Positions 23,949-32,129 are shown, counted from the first letter of the stretch. The stretch: DNA of 44,979 nt from an uncultured Oscillospiraceae bacterium (GCA_910587505.1 CAJULD010000024.1:1-44979), one strand, 5' to 3'. Notes: generated by a model from the sequence alone, not told the origin. Numbers and translations: made by a program.

Positions 23949-25064
23949 ATGAAAATGGAAAAAGCAGCTGCGTTTCTGAAACGCAAAAACATTGTTTTCT
24001 CCGCCCGGCGGTATGGCATCGACGCGCTGGGGGCCATGGCCCAGGGGCTGTTCTGCTCCCTGCTCATCGGCACCATTCTGAACACCGTGGGCAGCCAGTT
24101 CCACATCGGCTTCCTCACCGCCCAGGTTATCACCATCAACAAGGTGGGATATACGGTCGGCGGTATGGCCTCCTTCATGAGCGGCGCGGCCATGGCGGTG
24201 GCCATCGGCTACGCCCTCCAGGCGCCGCCGCTGGTGCTGTTTTCCCTGGCCACCGTGGGCTATGCCTGCAACGCCCTGGGAAAGGCGGGGGGACCGCTGG
24301 CGGTGCTGTTTGTGGCCATTATTGCCGCAGAGTGCGGCAAGGCTGTCAGCAGGGAAACCAGGGTGGACATTCTGGTGACTCCCATTGTCACCACGCTCAT
24401 CGGCATCGGCGCGGCCTGGATCATCGCGCCGCCTATCGGTACCGCCGCCAGCGCCTTCGGCCAGCTGATCGTCCGGGCTACTGCCCTCCAGCCCTTCTGG
24501 ATGGGCATTCTGGTCTCCGTGCTGGTAGGCGTGGCGCTGACGCTGCCCATTTCCTCCGCCGCCATCTGCTCGGTGCTTGGCCTCACAGGCCTGGCGGGCG
24601 GCGCGGCGGTGGCGGGGTGCTGCGCCCAGATGGTGGGCTTCGCCGTTATGAGCTTCCGGGAAAACGGCTGGGGAGGGCTGGTGAGCCAGGGAATCGGCAC
24701 CTCCATGCTGCAAATGCCCAATATCGTGCGGAATCCCCGCATCTGGATTCCGCCCACCCTGGCTTCCGCTATCACCGGGCCGATTGCCACCTGCCTGTTC
24801 CGCCTGGAGATGAACGGTGCGGCCATCAATTCCGGCATGGGGACCTGCGGCCTCTGCGGACAGCTGGGCGTATGGACCGGATGGCTGTCCCCCAGCGAGC
24901 AGGCAATCGCCAACGGAGCCGTGGCGATTGTGCCGGGTGCGATGGACTGGGCGGGCCTGATTCTGATTTCCTTTGTGCTGCCCGCCGCCTTATGCGGGGC
25001 CTTCGGAGCGTTTTTCCGGAAGATCGGGTGGATCAGAGAGGGCGACCTGACCCTGTCGGATTGA
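23949..25064 (+). CDS. PTS_EIIC_2-type membrane transporter (stand-alone)
   Basis: About 371 residues, almost entirely hydrophobic, with nine to ten predicted helices after a short basic N-terminus (KAAAFLKRKNIVFSARRYG). The glycine/alanine-rich pattern, for example LGAMAQGLFCSLLIGTILN and GMGTCGLCGQLGVWTGW, matches membrane proteins annotated as PTS sugar transporter subunit IIC (PTS_EIIC_2). No EIIA, EIIB or sugar gene is nearby, so the PTS label may only reflect remote similarity. The start is uncertain: ATG 23949 has AGCAGG close upstream, while 23910, 23922 and 23955 are alternatives. Confidence 0.75.
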   Translation: MKMEKAAAFLKRKNIVFSARRYGIDALGAMAQGLFCSLLIGTILNTVGSQFHIGFLTAQVITINKVGYTVGGMASFMSGAAMAVAIGYALQAPPLVLFSLATVGYACNALGKAGGPLAVLFVAIIAAECGKAVSRETRVDILVTPIVTTLIGIGAAWIIAPPIGTAASAFGQLIVRATALQPFWMGILVSVLVGVALTLPISSAAICSVLGLTGLAGGAAVAGCCAQMVGFAVMSFRENGWGGLVSQGIGTSMLQMPNIVRNPRIWIPPTLASAITGPIATCLFRLEMNGAAINSGMGTCGLCGQLGVWTGWLSPSEQAIANGAVAIVPGAMDWAGLILISFVLPAALCGAFGAFFRKIGWIREGDLTLSD

Positions 25065-25077
25065 TCCTTTTTCCTGA

Positions 25078-25217
25078 GAAGCTGTACCAACAGGCGGGAG
25101 CAGACATCCGGGCGGAAAATTTACCGTCCGGACTGCGTGAGAAAAGCCTGAAATCCGTCAGGATTCCTGCGCTTTCCTTCCCTGCCGGCCGAAAAATTTT
25201 CCCGTCATTCTGCGCAC
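25078..25217 (+). repeat. Dispersed intergenic repeat, copy A (right end lost)
   Basis: 140 nt matching copy B at 31968-32107 in 131 of 140 positions (counted by hand). It begins GAAGCTGTACCAACAGGCG, 13 nt after the stop of the membrane transporter gene. Unlike copy B it lacks the right-hand inverted end. Confidence 0.85.
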
Positions 25218-25223
25218 TATGCT

Positions 25224-25255
25224 GAGGGACGGAGACGATTACGCCTCCGTCCCTC
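25224..25255. terminator. Hairpin between convergent transporter and response regulator genes
   Basis: An 11-bp stem GAGGGACGGAG/CTCCGTCCCTC with a 10-nt loop. T-runs are poor on both sides, so termination efficiency is uncertain. Confidence 0.5.
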
Positions 25256-25259
25256 TCCG

Positions 25260-25958
25260 TTATGGTCCGGCGAAGTAGTACCCTACGCCTCTTCTCGTCA
25301 GAATCAGGGCGGGATTGGCCGGATCATCCTCTATTTTTTCCCGCAGCCGCCGTACCGTGACATCCACCGTGCGGACGTCGTCGCCCACATAGTCATAGTT
25401 CCACACCTGCTCCATCAGATCGATGCGGGAATACACCTTCCCCGGATGGCCCGCCAGAAAGGTCAGCAGCTCATACTCCCGCTGGGTCAGGGCAATGGGT
25501 TTTCCATGCTTGCTGACCTGATAGTTCTCCGGATCGATGGTCAGGCCGCCCACGGTGGGCGCCGCGCTCTCCGCGGGCTGCTGCATGGCGGTGCGGCGGA
25601 TGTTCGCTTTTACCCGTGCCATCAGCTCCCGCATGGAGAAGGGCTTCGTAATGTAATCGTCCGCGCCGATCTCCAGCCCCAGCACTTTGTCCGCCTCCTC
25701 CTCCCGCGCGGTCAGGATGATGACCGGCACGTTGTTGCCCTCCTCCCGGAGGATGCGGCATACGTCGAACCCGATCATTTTCGGCAGCATCACATCCAGC
25801 AATATCAGGTCCGGGCGGCCGGTCCGGGCGGCGGAAAGCCCCGCCTCACCGTCGTAGGCGGTCAGGACGGCGTAGCCCTCCTTTTCCAGATTGAAGCGGA
25901 TGATATCCACAATGCTTTTTTCGTCCTCCACGATGAGGACGGCTTTTTTTTCTTCCAT
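25260..25958 (-). CDS. OmpR/PhoB-family response regulator (WalR-like)
   Basis: 232 residues. The receiver domain has the phospho-acceptor D55 in LILLDVMLPK, the acidic pair in VEDEK, and the switch lysine in ADDYITKPFSMREL. The winged-helix DNA-binding domain ends VRRLREKIEDDPANPALILTRRGVGYYF, which resembles WalR/YycF. It follows the NUDIX gene with a 31-nt gap. No histidine kinase gene lies next to it, so its sensor must be encoded elsewhere or be lost. Confidence 0.9.
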   Translation of the reverse strand: MEEKKAVLIVEDEKSIVDIIRFNLEKEGYAVLTAYDGEAGLSAARTGRPDLILLDVMLPKMIGFDVCRILREEGNNVPVIILTAREEEADKVLGLEIGADDYITKPFSMRELMARVKANIRRTAMQQPAESAAPTVGGLTIDPENYQVSKHGKPIALTQREYELLTFLAGHPGKVYSRIDLMEQVWNYDYVGDDVRTVDVTVRRLREKIEDDPANPALILTRRGVGYYFAGP

Positions 25959-25989
25959 ACTTTCTCCTTTGCTGTTTGCGGCGCGGGAA

Positions 25990-26526
25990 TCACAGGTTCA
26001 GCAGCAGTTTGCCTTTCAGTACGGCGGCGATGGTTTTCGCGTCCCGGATCTCCCCGGAGAGCACCTGCTCCACCAGCCGGTCGAAGGGAATCCGCTCCAG
26101 ATTCAGGAATTCGTCCTCGTCCGGATGGGCCTCCCCGAAGGTCAGCCCGCGGGCCAGGTACATCCGGATAATCTCCCCGCAGTAGCCGGGCGAGGGATAC
26201 AGCTCCCCCAGGGAGCGGAACTCGCCGGCCACGGCCCCCGTCTCCTCCCGCAGCTCCCGGATGGCGGCCTCTTCGGGGTCCTCGCCGTATTCCAGTTTTC
26301 CCGCGGGCAGCTCCCGCAGGACGCGCCGGTAGGGATAGCGGAACTGGCTGACCAGCAGCGCCCGGTTCTCTTCGTCCAGCGCCAGCACGCACACGCCACC
26401 GGGGTGGTCCACAACCTCCCGGATGGCCTCCTCGCCGTTGGGCAGGCGGATCGTATCCCGCCGGATATGCAGGATGCGGCCGTCAAATATTTTTTCCGTG
26501 GACAGGGTTTTCTCTGTCAGATCCAT
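25990..26526 (-). CDS. NUDIX hydrolase, ADP-ribose pyrophosphatase type
   Basis: 178 residues. The Nudix box is complete (GKLEYGEDPEEAAIRELREE followed by TGA). The surrounding pattern (VVDHPGGVCVLALDEENR, VSQFRYPYRRVLRELPAGK, SPGYCGEIIRMYLARGL) is that of NudF/ADP-ribose pyrophosphatases, which split ADP-ribose into AMP and ribose 5-phosphate. ATG 26526 has AAAGGA upstream; an extension to 26589 is not conserved. It precedes the response regulator on the same strand. Confidence 0.9.
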   Translation of the reverse strand: MDLTEKTLSTEKIFDGRILHIRRDTIRLPNGEEAIREVVDHPGGVCVLALDEENRALLVSQFRYPYRRVLRELPAGKLEYGEDPEEAAIRELREETGAVAGEFRSLGELYPSPGYCGEIIRMYLARGLTFGEAHPDEDEFLNLERIPFDRLVEQVLSGEIRDAKTIAAVLKGKLLLNL

Positions 26527-26559
26527 GGACGATCCTTTCCTTTCTTTTCTGTTCCTCTT

Positions 26560-26568
26560 AGTATACCA
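26560..26568 (-). promoter_or_regulatory. Extended -10 promoter of the NUDIX gene
   Basis: TGGTATACT on the minus strand, 34 nt before the start codon; no good -35 element is seen. Confidence 0.4.
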
Positions 26569-26748
26569 TGGTTGGGCGGGAAATTCCATACAAATTTCGT
26601 GCTTAACGCGGAAATCCGGTTTTGCTGCCCCGGACCCCGCGGTTACTTTCTGTAAGAATACAGGTTCTTAGACCTGCGGTCTGAGAATCCCGCATTTCGG
26701 ACATGGGCTGCAAAAACCGTTTCCTGGGCACGGCGGGAAAACTGTCTG

Positions 26749-26777
26749 TTTTCATCGTCCCGGTTCTGTGGTATAAT
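26749..26777 (+). promoter_or_regulatory. Promoter of the oxidoreductase-hypAB operon
   Basis: TTTTCA (26749-26754), a 17-nt spacer and TATAAT (26772-26777) with an upstream TGG extended -10. Confidence 0.7.
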
Positions 26778-26843
26778 CACATTGTCCTCTCTGTCGTTCC
26801 GACAGGACGGACACAGGAAAAGATTGAGGAGGAAAATGGGAAG

Positions 26844-29636
26844 ATGGGAAAACAGACAAAATCCAACATGCCCCTGGATGAGAGCAGGCTCTCCTTCCAG
26901 ATCCCCCGCACAGACCAGCCCAGAGAGAAAATCCTGAAGCTGGGCCAGATGATTACCGACCGGGTGCCCGCAAAGCTCCACGGCATCACCGGAGACGATC
27001 CGGAATACTGGGGACTGGCCGGGCGGGTCACCGATGAAATGGCGGACGTGGCTCTGAAAATGAAGGTCCGCAAGCCCAGGACCTTTCAGCAGCTTCAGAA
27101 GCTTACCGGCATGGAGCCGGAGAAGCTCCAGAAGCTGCTGGACGAAATGGCCTGGGTGGGTCTCATCGAGTACAACTGGGAGAACCTGGATGGGAAAAAC
27201 CCCAACCATGAGAAGCGCTACGTTCTGCCCCAGTATGTTCCCGGCAGCGCGGAATTTTTCAACATGCGTCAGGAGGACATAGACCAGCACCCGGAGGTCT
27301 CGGCCTTTTTTGAGCGGATGACCTTCCTGCCCCTGGAGAAAATCACCCCCATGGTGCCCCCTGGCGGCGCGGGCATCGGGATGCATGTCATCCCCGTGGA
27401 GAAGGCCATCGAGGCGGAGAACCGGACCCTCAGCATCGAGCATATCTCCTACTGGATGGACAAGTACGAGGGGAAATACGCAGCCAGCATGTGCTCCTGC
27501 CGCCCCTCCCGGGCCAGGCTGGGCGAGGGCTGCGGCGACTGCGCCGACGACTGGTGCATCGCCATGGGCGACATGGCCGACTACATTGTGGAGACCAGAC
27601 GGGGCCGGTACATCACCAGGGAAGAGGCCCTGGACATCTTCCGCCGGGCGGAGGAGAACGGCTTCGTCCACCAGATCACCAACATCGACGGACAGGAGAA
27701 GATTTTCGCCATCTGCAACTGCAACGTCAACGTGTGCAACGCCCTGCGCACCAGCCAGCTCTTCAACACTCCCAACATGAGCCGCTCGGCCTATGTGGCG
27801 CGGGTGGAGGCGGAAAACTGCGTGGCCTGCGGCCGGTGTGTGGAGGTCTGCCCCGCCGGCGCGGTGAAGCTGGGACAGAAGCTGTGCACCAGAGACGGTC
27901 CCGTGGAGTACCCCCGCCAGGAGCTGCCCGACGAGGTGAAATGGGGCCCGGAGAAGTGGGCCGTGGACTATCGGGACAAAAACCGGATCAACTGCTACGA
28001 CACCGGTACCTCTCCCTGCAAGACCGCCTGCCCGGCCCACATCGCCGTTCAGGGCTATCTGAAGCTTGCCGCCCAGGGCAAGTATCGGGAGGCCCTCCAG
28101 CTTATCAAGCGGGAGAACCCCTTCCCCGCCGTGTGCGGCCGGGTGTGCAACCGCCGCTGTGAGGACGCCTGCACCAGAGGCACCGTAGACCAGGCGGTGG
28201 CCATCGACGAGGTAAAGCGGTTCATCGCTCAGCAGGATCTGAACGCGGAGCACCGGTTTGTTCCCACGCCGGTGATTCCCAGGGTCCAGGGCGGCTTTGA
28301 CGAGAAGATCGCCATCATCGGCGCGGGCCCCGCGGGCCTGAGCTGCGCCTTCTATCTGGCGGAGAAGGGCTATCACCCCACCGTATTCGAGAAGAACGGG
28401 AAGCCCGGCGGCATGCTGGTCTACGGCATTCCCTCCTTCAAGCTGGAGAAAGACGTGGTGGAGGCGGAGATCGACGTCATCCGACAGATGGGCGTGGAGA
28501 TCAAATGCGGCGTGGAGGTCGGAAAGGACGTCACCCTGGACCAGCTGCGGGAGCAGGGCTATCAGGCTTTCTACATCGCCATTGGCTGCCAGGGCGGAAG
28601 GAAAGCCAATATTCCCGGCGAGGACGCCGAAGGCGTTATGACCGCGGTGGACTTCCTGCGCACCGTGGGCGGCGGCGAAAGCTGCTCCGTCCAGGGCAGG
28701 GCCGTCGTCGTGGGCGGCGGCAACGTGGCCGTGGACGTGGCCCGCACCGCCGTGCGCTGCGGGGCGGAGAGCGTAAAAATGTTCTGCCTGGAGCCTCGGG
28801 ACAGGATGCCCGCCTCCGGGGAGGAGCTTGCGGAGGCGTCGGAGGACGGCGTCACCGTGGACTGCGGCTGGGGTCCCAGGGAGATCCTGACCGAAAACGG
28901 AAAGGTCGTGGGCATCGTCTTCAAGAAGTGCGTCTCCGTCTGGGATGCCGAAGGGCGGTTCAATCCCTCCTACGATGAAAACGATACCGTAACCGTGGAC
29001 TGCGACCGGGTGTTCCTCAGCATCGGTCAGGCTGTCGTCTGGGGCGACCTGCTCAGGGGCAGCAAAGTGGAGCTGGGCCGGGGACAGGGTCCCGTGGCCG
29101 ACAGGCTTACCTTTCAGACCGCCCAGCCCGATGTCTTCGTGGGCGGCGACGTGTACACCGGGCCCAGATTCGCCATCGACGCCATTGCCGCCGGTAAGGA
29201 GGCAGCCGTGTCCCTCCACCGGTTTGTGCAGCCCAACACCAGTCTGACCATCGGCCGCAACCGCCGGGAGTTTATCGAGCTGGATAAGAAAAATGCCCTC
29301 ATTGACATCAACTACGACACCGCCCCCCGCCAGAAGCCGGGCTACAACGAGGCCCTGCGCCGCACCTTCCGGGACGGCCGGGAAACCTTCACCGAAGAAC
29401 AGGTCAGGGCGGAGACCGCCCGGTGCCTGGGCTGCGGCGCGTCCGTCGTGGACCCCAACAAGTGCATCGGCTGCGGCGTGTGTACCACCAGGTGCGGCTT
29501 TGACGCCATCCATCTCCACCGGGAGCGGCCGGAGTGCAGCACCATGGTAAAGGCGGAGGACAAGATGAAGGCTATTCTGCCCTACATGGTCAAGCGGGAG
29601 TTCAGGATCAGGAAAGCCGCAAAGAAGGACAAGTAG
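26844..29636 (+). CDS. Large FAD-dependent Fe-S oxidoreductase (GltD-like with ferredoxin domains)
   Basis: 930 residues. The N-terminal region has a helical, possibly winged-helix part (KLTGMEPEKLQKLLDEMAWV) and a cysteine-rich part (SMCSCRPSRARLGEGCGDC). A ferredoxin cluster site with C326, C329, C332 and C336 follows. A GltD/DPYD-like section contains KTACPAHIAVQGYLKLAAQG and the second Cys-rich motif CGRVCNRRCEDAC. The FAD motif is IIGAGPAGLS (from 491) and the NAD(P) motif VVVGGGNVAVDVA (from 621). A C-terminal 4Fe-4S motif lies at C874-C884. It likely passes electrons between NAD(P)H and ferredoxin or a partner enzyme. ATG 26844 follows GAGGAGG by 11 nt. hypA starts 3 nt after its stop. 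Confidence 0.88.
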   Translation: MGKQTKSNMPLDESRLSFQIPRTDQPREKILKLGQMITDRVPAKLHGITGDDPEYWGLAGRVTDEMADVALKMKVRKPRTFQQLQKLTGMEPEKLQKLLDEMAWVGLIEYNWENLDGKNPNHEKRYVLPQYVPGSAEFFNMRQEDIDQHPEVSAFFERMTFLPLEKITPMVPPGGAGIGMHVIPVEKAIEAENRTLSIEHISYWMDKYEGKYAASMCSCRPSRARLGEGCGDCADDWCIAMGDMADYIVETRRGRYITREEALDIFRRAEENGFVHQITNIDGQEKIFAICNCNVNVCNALRTSQLFNTPNMSRSAYVARVEAENCVACGRCVEVCPAGAVKLGQKLCTRDGPVEYPRQELPDEVKWGPEKWAVDYRDKNRINCYDTGTSPCKTACPAHIAVQGYLKLAAQGKYREALQLIKRENPFPAVCGRVCNRRCEDACTRGTVDQAVAIDEVKRFIAQQDLNAEHRFVPTPVIPRVQGGFDEKIAIIGAGPAGLSCAFYLAEKGYHPTVFEKNGKPGGMLVYGIPSFKLEKDVVEAEIDVIRQMGVEIKCGVEVGKDVTLDQLREQGYQAFYIAIGCQGGRKANIPGEDAEGVMTAVDFLRTVGGGESCSVQGRAVVVGGGNVAVDVARTAVRCGAESVKMFCLEPRDRMPASGEELAEASEDGVTVDCGWGPREILTENGKVVGIVFKKCVSVWDAEGRFNPSYDENDTVTVDCDRVFLSIGQAVVWGDLLRGSKVELGRGQGPVADRLTFQTAQPDVFVGGDVYTGPRFAIDAIAAGKEAAVSLHRFVQPNTSLTIGRNRREFIELDKKNALIDINYDTAPRQKPGYNEALRRTFRDGRETFTEEQVRAETARCLGCGASVVDPNKCIGCGVCTTRCGFDAIHLHRERPECSTMVKAEDKMKAILPYMVKREFRIRKAAKKDK

Positions 29637-29639
29637 GCC

Positions 29640-29984
29640 ATGCATGAGCTGGGAATCGTGTTCCACGTCATCGACATGGCGGAAAAGGCCGCGAAGGAGA
29701 ACGGGGCGGAGGCAGTGGCCTCCGTCACCCTCCGGCTGGGCGAGGTCTCCGGAGCCATTCCCGGGGAGCTGACCAGCTGCTGGAACTGGGCGGTGAAAAA
29801 GACGGAGCGGATGCGCGGGGCCTCGCTGGTCATCGAGACCATCCCAGCCGTCTCCCTCTGCGGGGACTGCGGGAAAACCTATTCCACCATTCCCCAGGGG
29901 AAAATCTGTCCCCACTGCGGCAGCGGGCAAACCTGGCTGACCCGGGGAAACGAAATCGAGCTGAAGGAGATCACGGTCACGTGA
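29640..29984 (+). CDS. hypA: Nickel metallochaperone HypA
   Basis: 114 residues, the usual length. The N-terminal Met-His-Glu (nickel site, H2) and the zinc ribbon C74-x2-C77 and C90-x2-C93 are intact. HypA carries nickel to [NiFe]-hydrogenase, or in some bacteria to urease. Only 3 nt separate it from the oxidoreductase stop, so it is in the same operon. No hydrogenase structural gene is in the window. Confidence 0.92.
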   Translation: MHELGIVFHVIDMAEKAAKENGAEAVASVTLRLGEVSGAIPGELTSCWNWAVKKTERMRGASLVIETIPAVSLCGDCGKTYSTIPQGKICPHCGSGQTWLTRGNEIELKEITVT

Positions 29985-29996
29985 CGGGAGGATGCC

Positions 29997-30671
29997 GTGG
30001 AAAAATATAAGGTAATCGAGATCAAAGAGAGCGTCTTCGCGGACAACAACCGGGAGGCGGACCGCATCCGGGAGGAATTGAAGCGGGAGAAGACATTCCT
30101 GCTGAATCTGATGTCCTCCCCCGGCGCGGGGAAGACCACCACCCTGCTGCGGACCATCCGGGGGCTGCGGGACCGGCTCCGCATGGGCGTCATGGAGGCG
30201 GACATCGACTCCGACGTGGACGCGGCGGCTGTTGCCGCCGCCGGGGTACGGAGCATCCAGCTCCACACCGGCGGCATGTGCCATCTGGATGCGGGGATGA
30301 CGGAGCAGGGGCTCCGGGAGCTGGGCACGGCGGACCTGGATCTGGTGGTGCTGGAGAATGTGGGGAATCTGGTCTGCCCCGCGGAATTTGACACCGGAGC
30401 GGTAAAAAATGCCATGATCCTCTCCGTACCGGAGGGCCACGACAAGCCGCTGAAATATCCGCTGATCTTCACGGTGTGTGACGTGCTGCTCATCAACAAG
30501 ACCGACGTGCTGCCCTACTTTGACTTCGATCTGGAGAAGGTCCGGGAGTACGCCCATATGCGTAACCCCGGATTGAAAATCTTCCCCGTCTCCGCCAAAA
30601 CCGGGGAGGGGATGGACGCCTGGACGGACTGGCTGGAAGCGCAGGTCCGGGAGTGGACGGCGTTTCACTGA
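29997..30671 (+). CDS. hypB: Hydrogenase nickel incorporation GTPase HypB
   Basis: 224 residues. The GTPase P-loop SSPGAGKTT has K46, the metal-binding motif GGMCHLDAGM has C95 and H96, and NVGNLVCPAEFD and INKTDVLPYFDFD follow. Neither the N-terminal CxxCGC motif nor a histidine-rich stretch is present, so it is the short form without nickel storage. The start is GTG 29997 with GGGAGGA 4-5 nt upstream. It delivers nickel with HypA using GTP hydrolysis. HypC, D, E and F are not in this window. Confidence 0.92.
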   Translation: MEKYKVIEIKESVFADNNREADRIREELKREKTFLLNLMSSPGAGKTTTLLRTIRGLRDRLRMGVMEADIDSDVDAAAVAAAGVRSIQLHTGGMCHLDAGMTEQGLRELGTADLDLVVLENVGNLVCPAEFDTGAVKNAMILSVPEGHDKPLKYPLIFTVCDVLLINKTDVLPYFDFDLEKVREYAHMRNPGLKIFPVSAKTGEGMDAWTDWLEAQVREWTAFH

Positions 30672-30869
30672 AAGAAAAAGCGGGGCAAAAGAGCCTTCTG
30701 GAATGTTACAGTTGATTAACCTGAGAAACGGCAACAGAGCCGTGCGCCGTTTTACCCGCCGAACTTTGCTGATTTTTCAGTTATACGACTGTACATTTTG
30801 TCTCGCAGGAAGTTTTTGCCCGCCTGCCATTTTGCAGGCGGCCCACTGCGCATAGCGCAGCCACAACTC

Positions 30870-30913
30870 AGAAAAAGAATACACAGAAAAAGAATACACA
30901 GAAAAAGAATACA
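30870..30913 (+). repeat. Three tandem 15-bp units before the DUF5692 gene
   Basis: The unit AGAAAAAGAATACAC occurs at 30870-30884 and 30885-30899, then as 14 of 15 bases at 30900-30913, running into the ribosome binding site AGGAGGG. Just upstream lies the perfect hairpin CTGCGC-ATA-GCGCAG (30846-30860), and before that CGCCTGC/GCAGGCG (30821-30840). The rest of the hypB-DUF5692 gap (30672-30845) has an AAACGGC/GCCGTTT inverted repeat and no gene. Confidence 0.85.
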
Positions 30914-30926
30914 GGAGGGAAAAATC

Positions 30927-31967
30927 ATGTTATTCCAGGTTTACGGCGACGGAGCCGGCTGGCAGCTGCTGGGGTGGCTGCTGGTGTTCACGGGGCTGGT
31001 GCTGGCCAACGAGGTGGCCCGGCGGAGCAGGCAGGGAGGCGTCTTCTGCTTCCTGATCCTGCCGGGCGCGCTGACGGTGTATTTCATCGCCATCTACGTC
31101 TGCGCGGCCATGGGGATGGAGTGGGCCCTGAACAACCAGACCTACGTTCACATGAACAGCTGGTTCCACTATGCCAAGCTCTACGCCGCCACGGCGGGGT
31201 GCATCGGCTTCATGATGCTCAAGTATAAGTGGAGCATCGGGAAAACCGGGTGGTTCAAGGCATTCCCCTTTGTCATCGTGGCCATCAACATCATGATCGC
31301 CGTGGTCAGCGATTTTGAGTCCGGCGTGAAGGGCTTTATGGCCCTCCAGCAGTATGGCGACCGCTGGTGGCTGTCCAGTGAGAATGTGTGGCTGTACGGC
31401 GGCTGGTGGAACTGGGTCAACGGCATCGCGGGGATCATCAACATCCTGTGTATGACCGGCTGGTGGGGCATCTACACCTCCAGGGACCACAAGGACATGC
31501 TCTGGCCGGACATGACCTTCTTCTACATCCTGGCCTATGATCTGTGGAACTTTGAGTATACCTATAACAACCTGCCCACCCACTCCTGGTACTGCGGCCT
31601 GGCGCTGCTGCTGGCGCCCACCTTCGCCAACGCCCTGTGGAACAAGGGCGGATGGATTCAGAATCGGGCTAATACTCTGGCGCTGTGGTGCATGTTCGCC
31701 CAGGTGTTCCCCCTGTTCCAGGACGCGGGCCGCTTTGCCGTGCTGCCCACGCTGTACGCTGACGGCGTGATGAACCCGGCGGTGCGGCCCACAGCGGCGG
31801 ACCCTGTCATGCAGGGCGTCGTTGCGGTGATTGCCCTGCTCGTCAACGTGTTCGTGCTGGGGATCATCATTAAGCGGTCCATCGAGCAGAAGAAGAATCC
31901 CTATAAGCAGGAGATTTTTACCGATCAGAAGGATTTCCGGCTGGCTATGGCCCGGGCGGAGAAATAA
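30927..31967 (+). CDS. DUF5692-family membrane protein
   Basis: 346 residues with about eight to nine membrane helices, beginning LLGWLLVFTGLVLANEVARR. Tryptophan/tyrosine-rich loops such as NVWLYGGWWNWVNGIAG and YDLWNFEYTYNNLPTHSWYC are characteristic. I recognise the pattern as DUF5692, a clostridial family of unknown function; this is from memory. AGGAGGG lies 7-8 nt before ATG 30927. It follows the hypAB operon after 255 nt, so a linked function is possible but unproven. A dispersed repeat begins at the base after its stop codon. Confidence 0.75.
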   Translation: MLFQVYGDGAGWQLLGWLLVFTGLVLANEVARRSRQGGVFCFLILPGALTVYFIAIYVCAAMGMEWALNNQTYVHMNSWFHYAKLYAATAGCIGFMMLKYKWSIGKTGWFKAFPFVIVAINIMIAVVSDFESGVKGFMALQQYGDRWWLSSENVWLYGGWWNWVNGIAGIINILCMTGWWGIYTSRDHKDMLWPDMTFFYILAYDLWNFEYTYNNLPTHSWYCGLALLLAPTFANALWNKGGWIQNRANTLALWCMFAQVFPLFQDAGRFAVLPTLYADGVMNPAVRPTAADPVMQGVVAVIALLVNVFVLGIIIKRSIEQKKNPYKQEIFTDQKDFRLAMARAEK

Positions 31968-32129
31968 GAAGCTGAACCAACAGGCGGGAGCACACATCCT
32001 GACGGAAAGCTTACCGCCCGGACTGCGTGAGAAAAGCCTGAAATCCGTCAGGATTCCTGCGCTTTCCTTCCCTGCCGGTCGAAAATTTTTCCCGTCATTC
32101 TGCGCACTTCGCCTGCTGGTACAGCTTTC
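31968..32129 (+). mobile_element. MITE-like intergenic element, copy B with terminal inverted repeats
   Basis: 162 nt. The left end GAAGCTGAACCAACAGGCG (31968-31986) is matched by the inverted right end CGCCTGCTGGTACAGCTTTC (32110-32129), with about 15 of 17 aligned bases complementary. The first 140 nt match copy A at 25078. It carries no coding sequence. The left end abuts the DUF5692 stop codon exactly. Non-autonomous mobility is inferred; it could also be a transcribed structural repeat. Confidence 0.6.

Noticed and set aside
29640..30671. hypAB taken as proof of a [NiFe]-hydrogenase operon here
   Set aside because: No hydrogenase large or small subunit motifs and no hypCDEF are present in the window.
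26643..30734. A 1363-codon open frame on the minus strand opposite the oxidoreductase-hypAB operon
   Set aside because: It mirrors GC-rich codons of well-supported genes on the other strand, is rich in Gly/His/Leu/Val without any domain, and has no ribosome binding site.
30870..30913. Possible CRISPR-like repeats
   Set aside because: Units are adjoining 15-mers without spacers; this is a simple tandem repeat.
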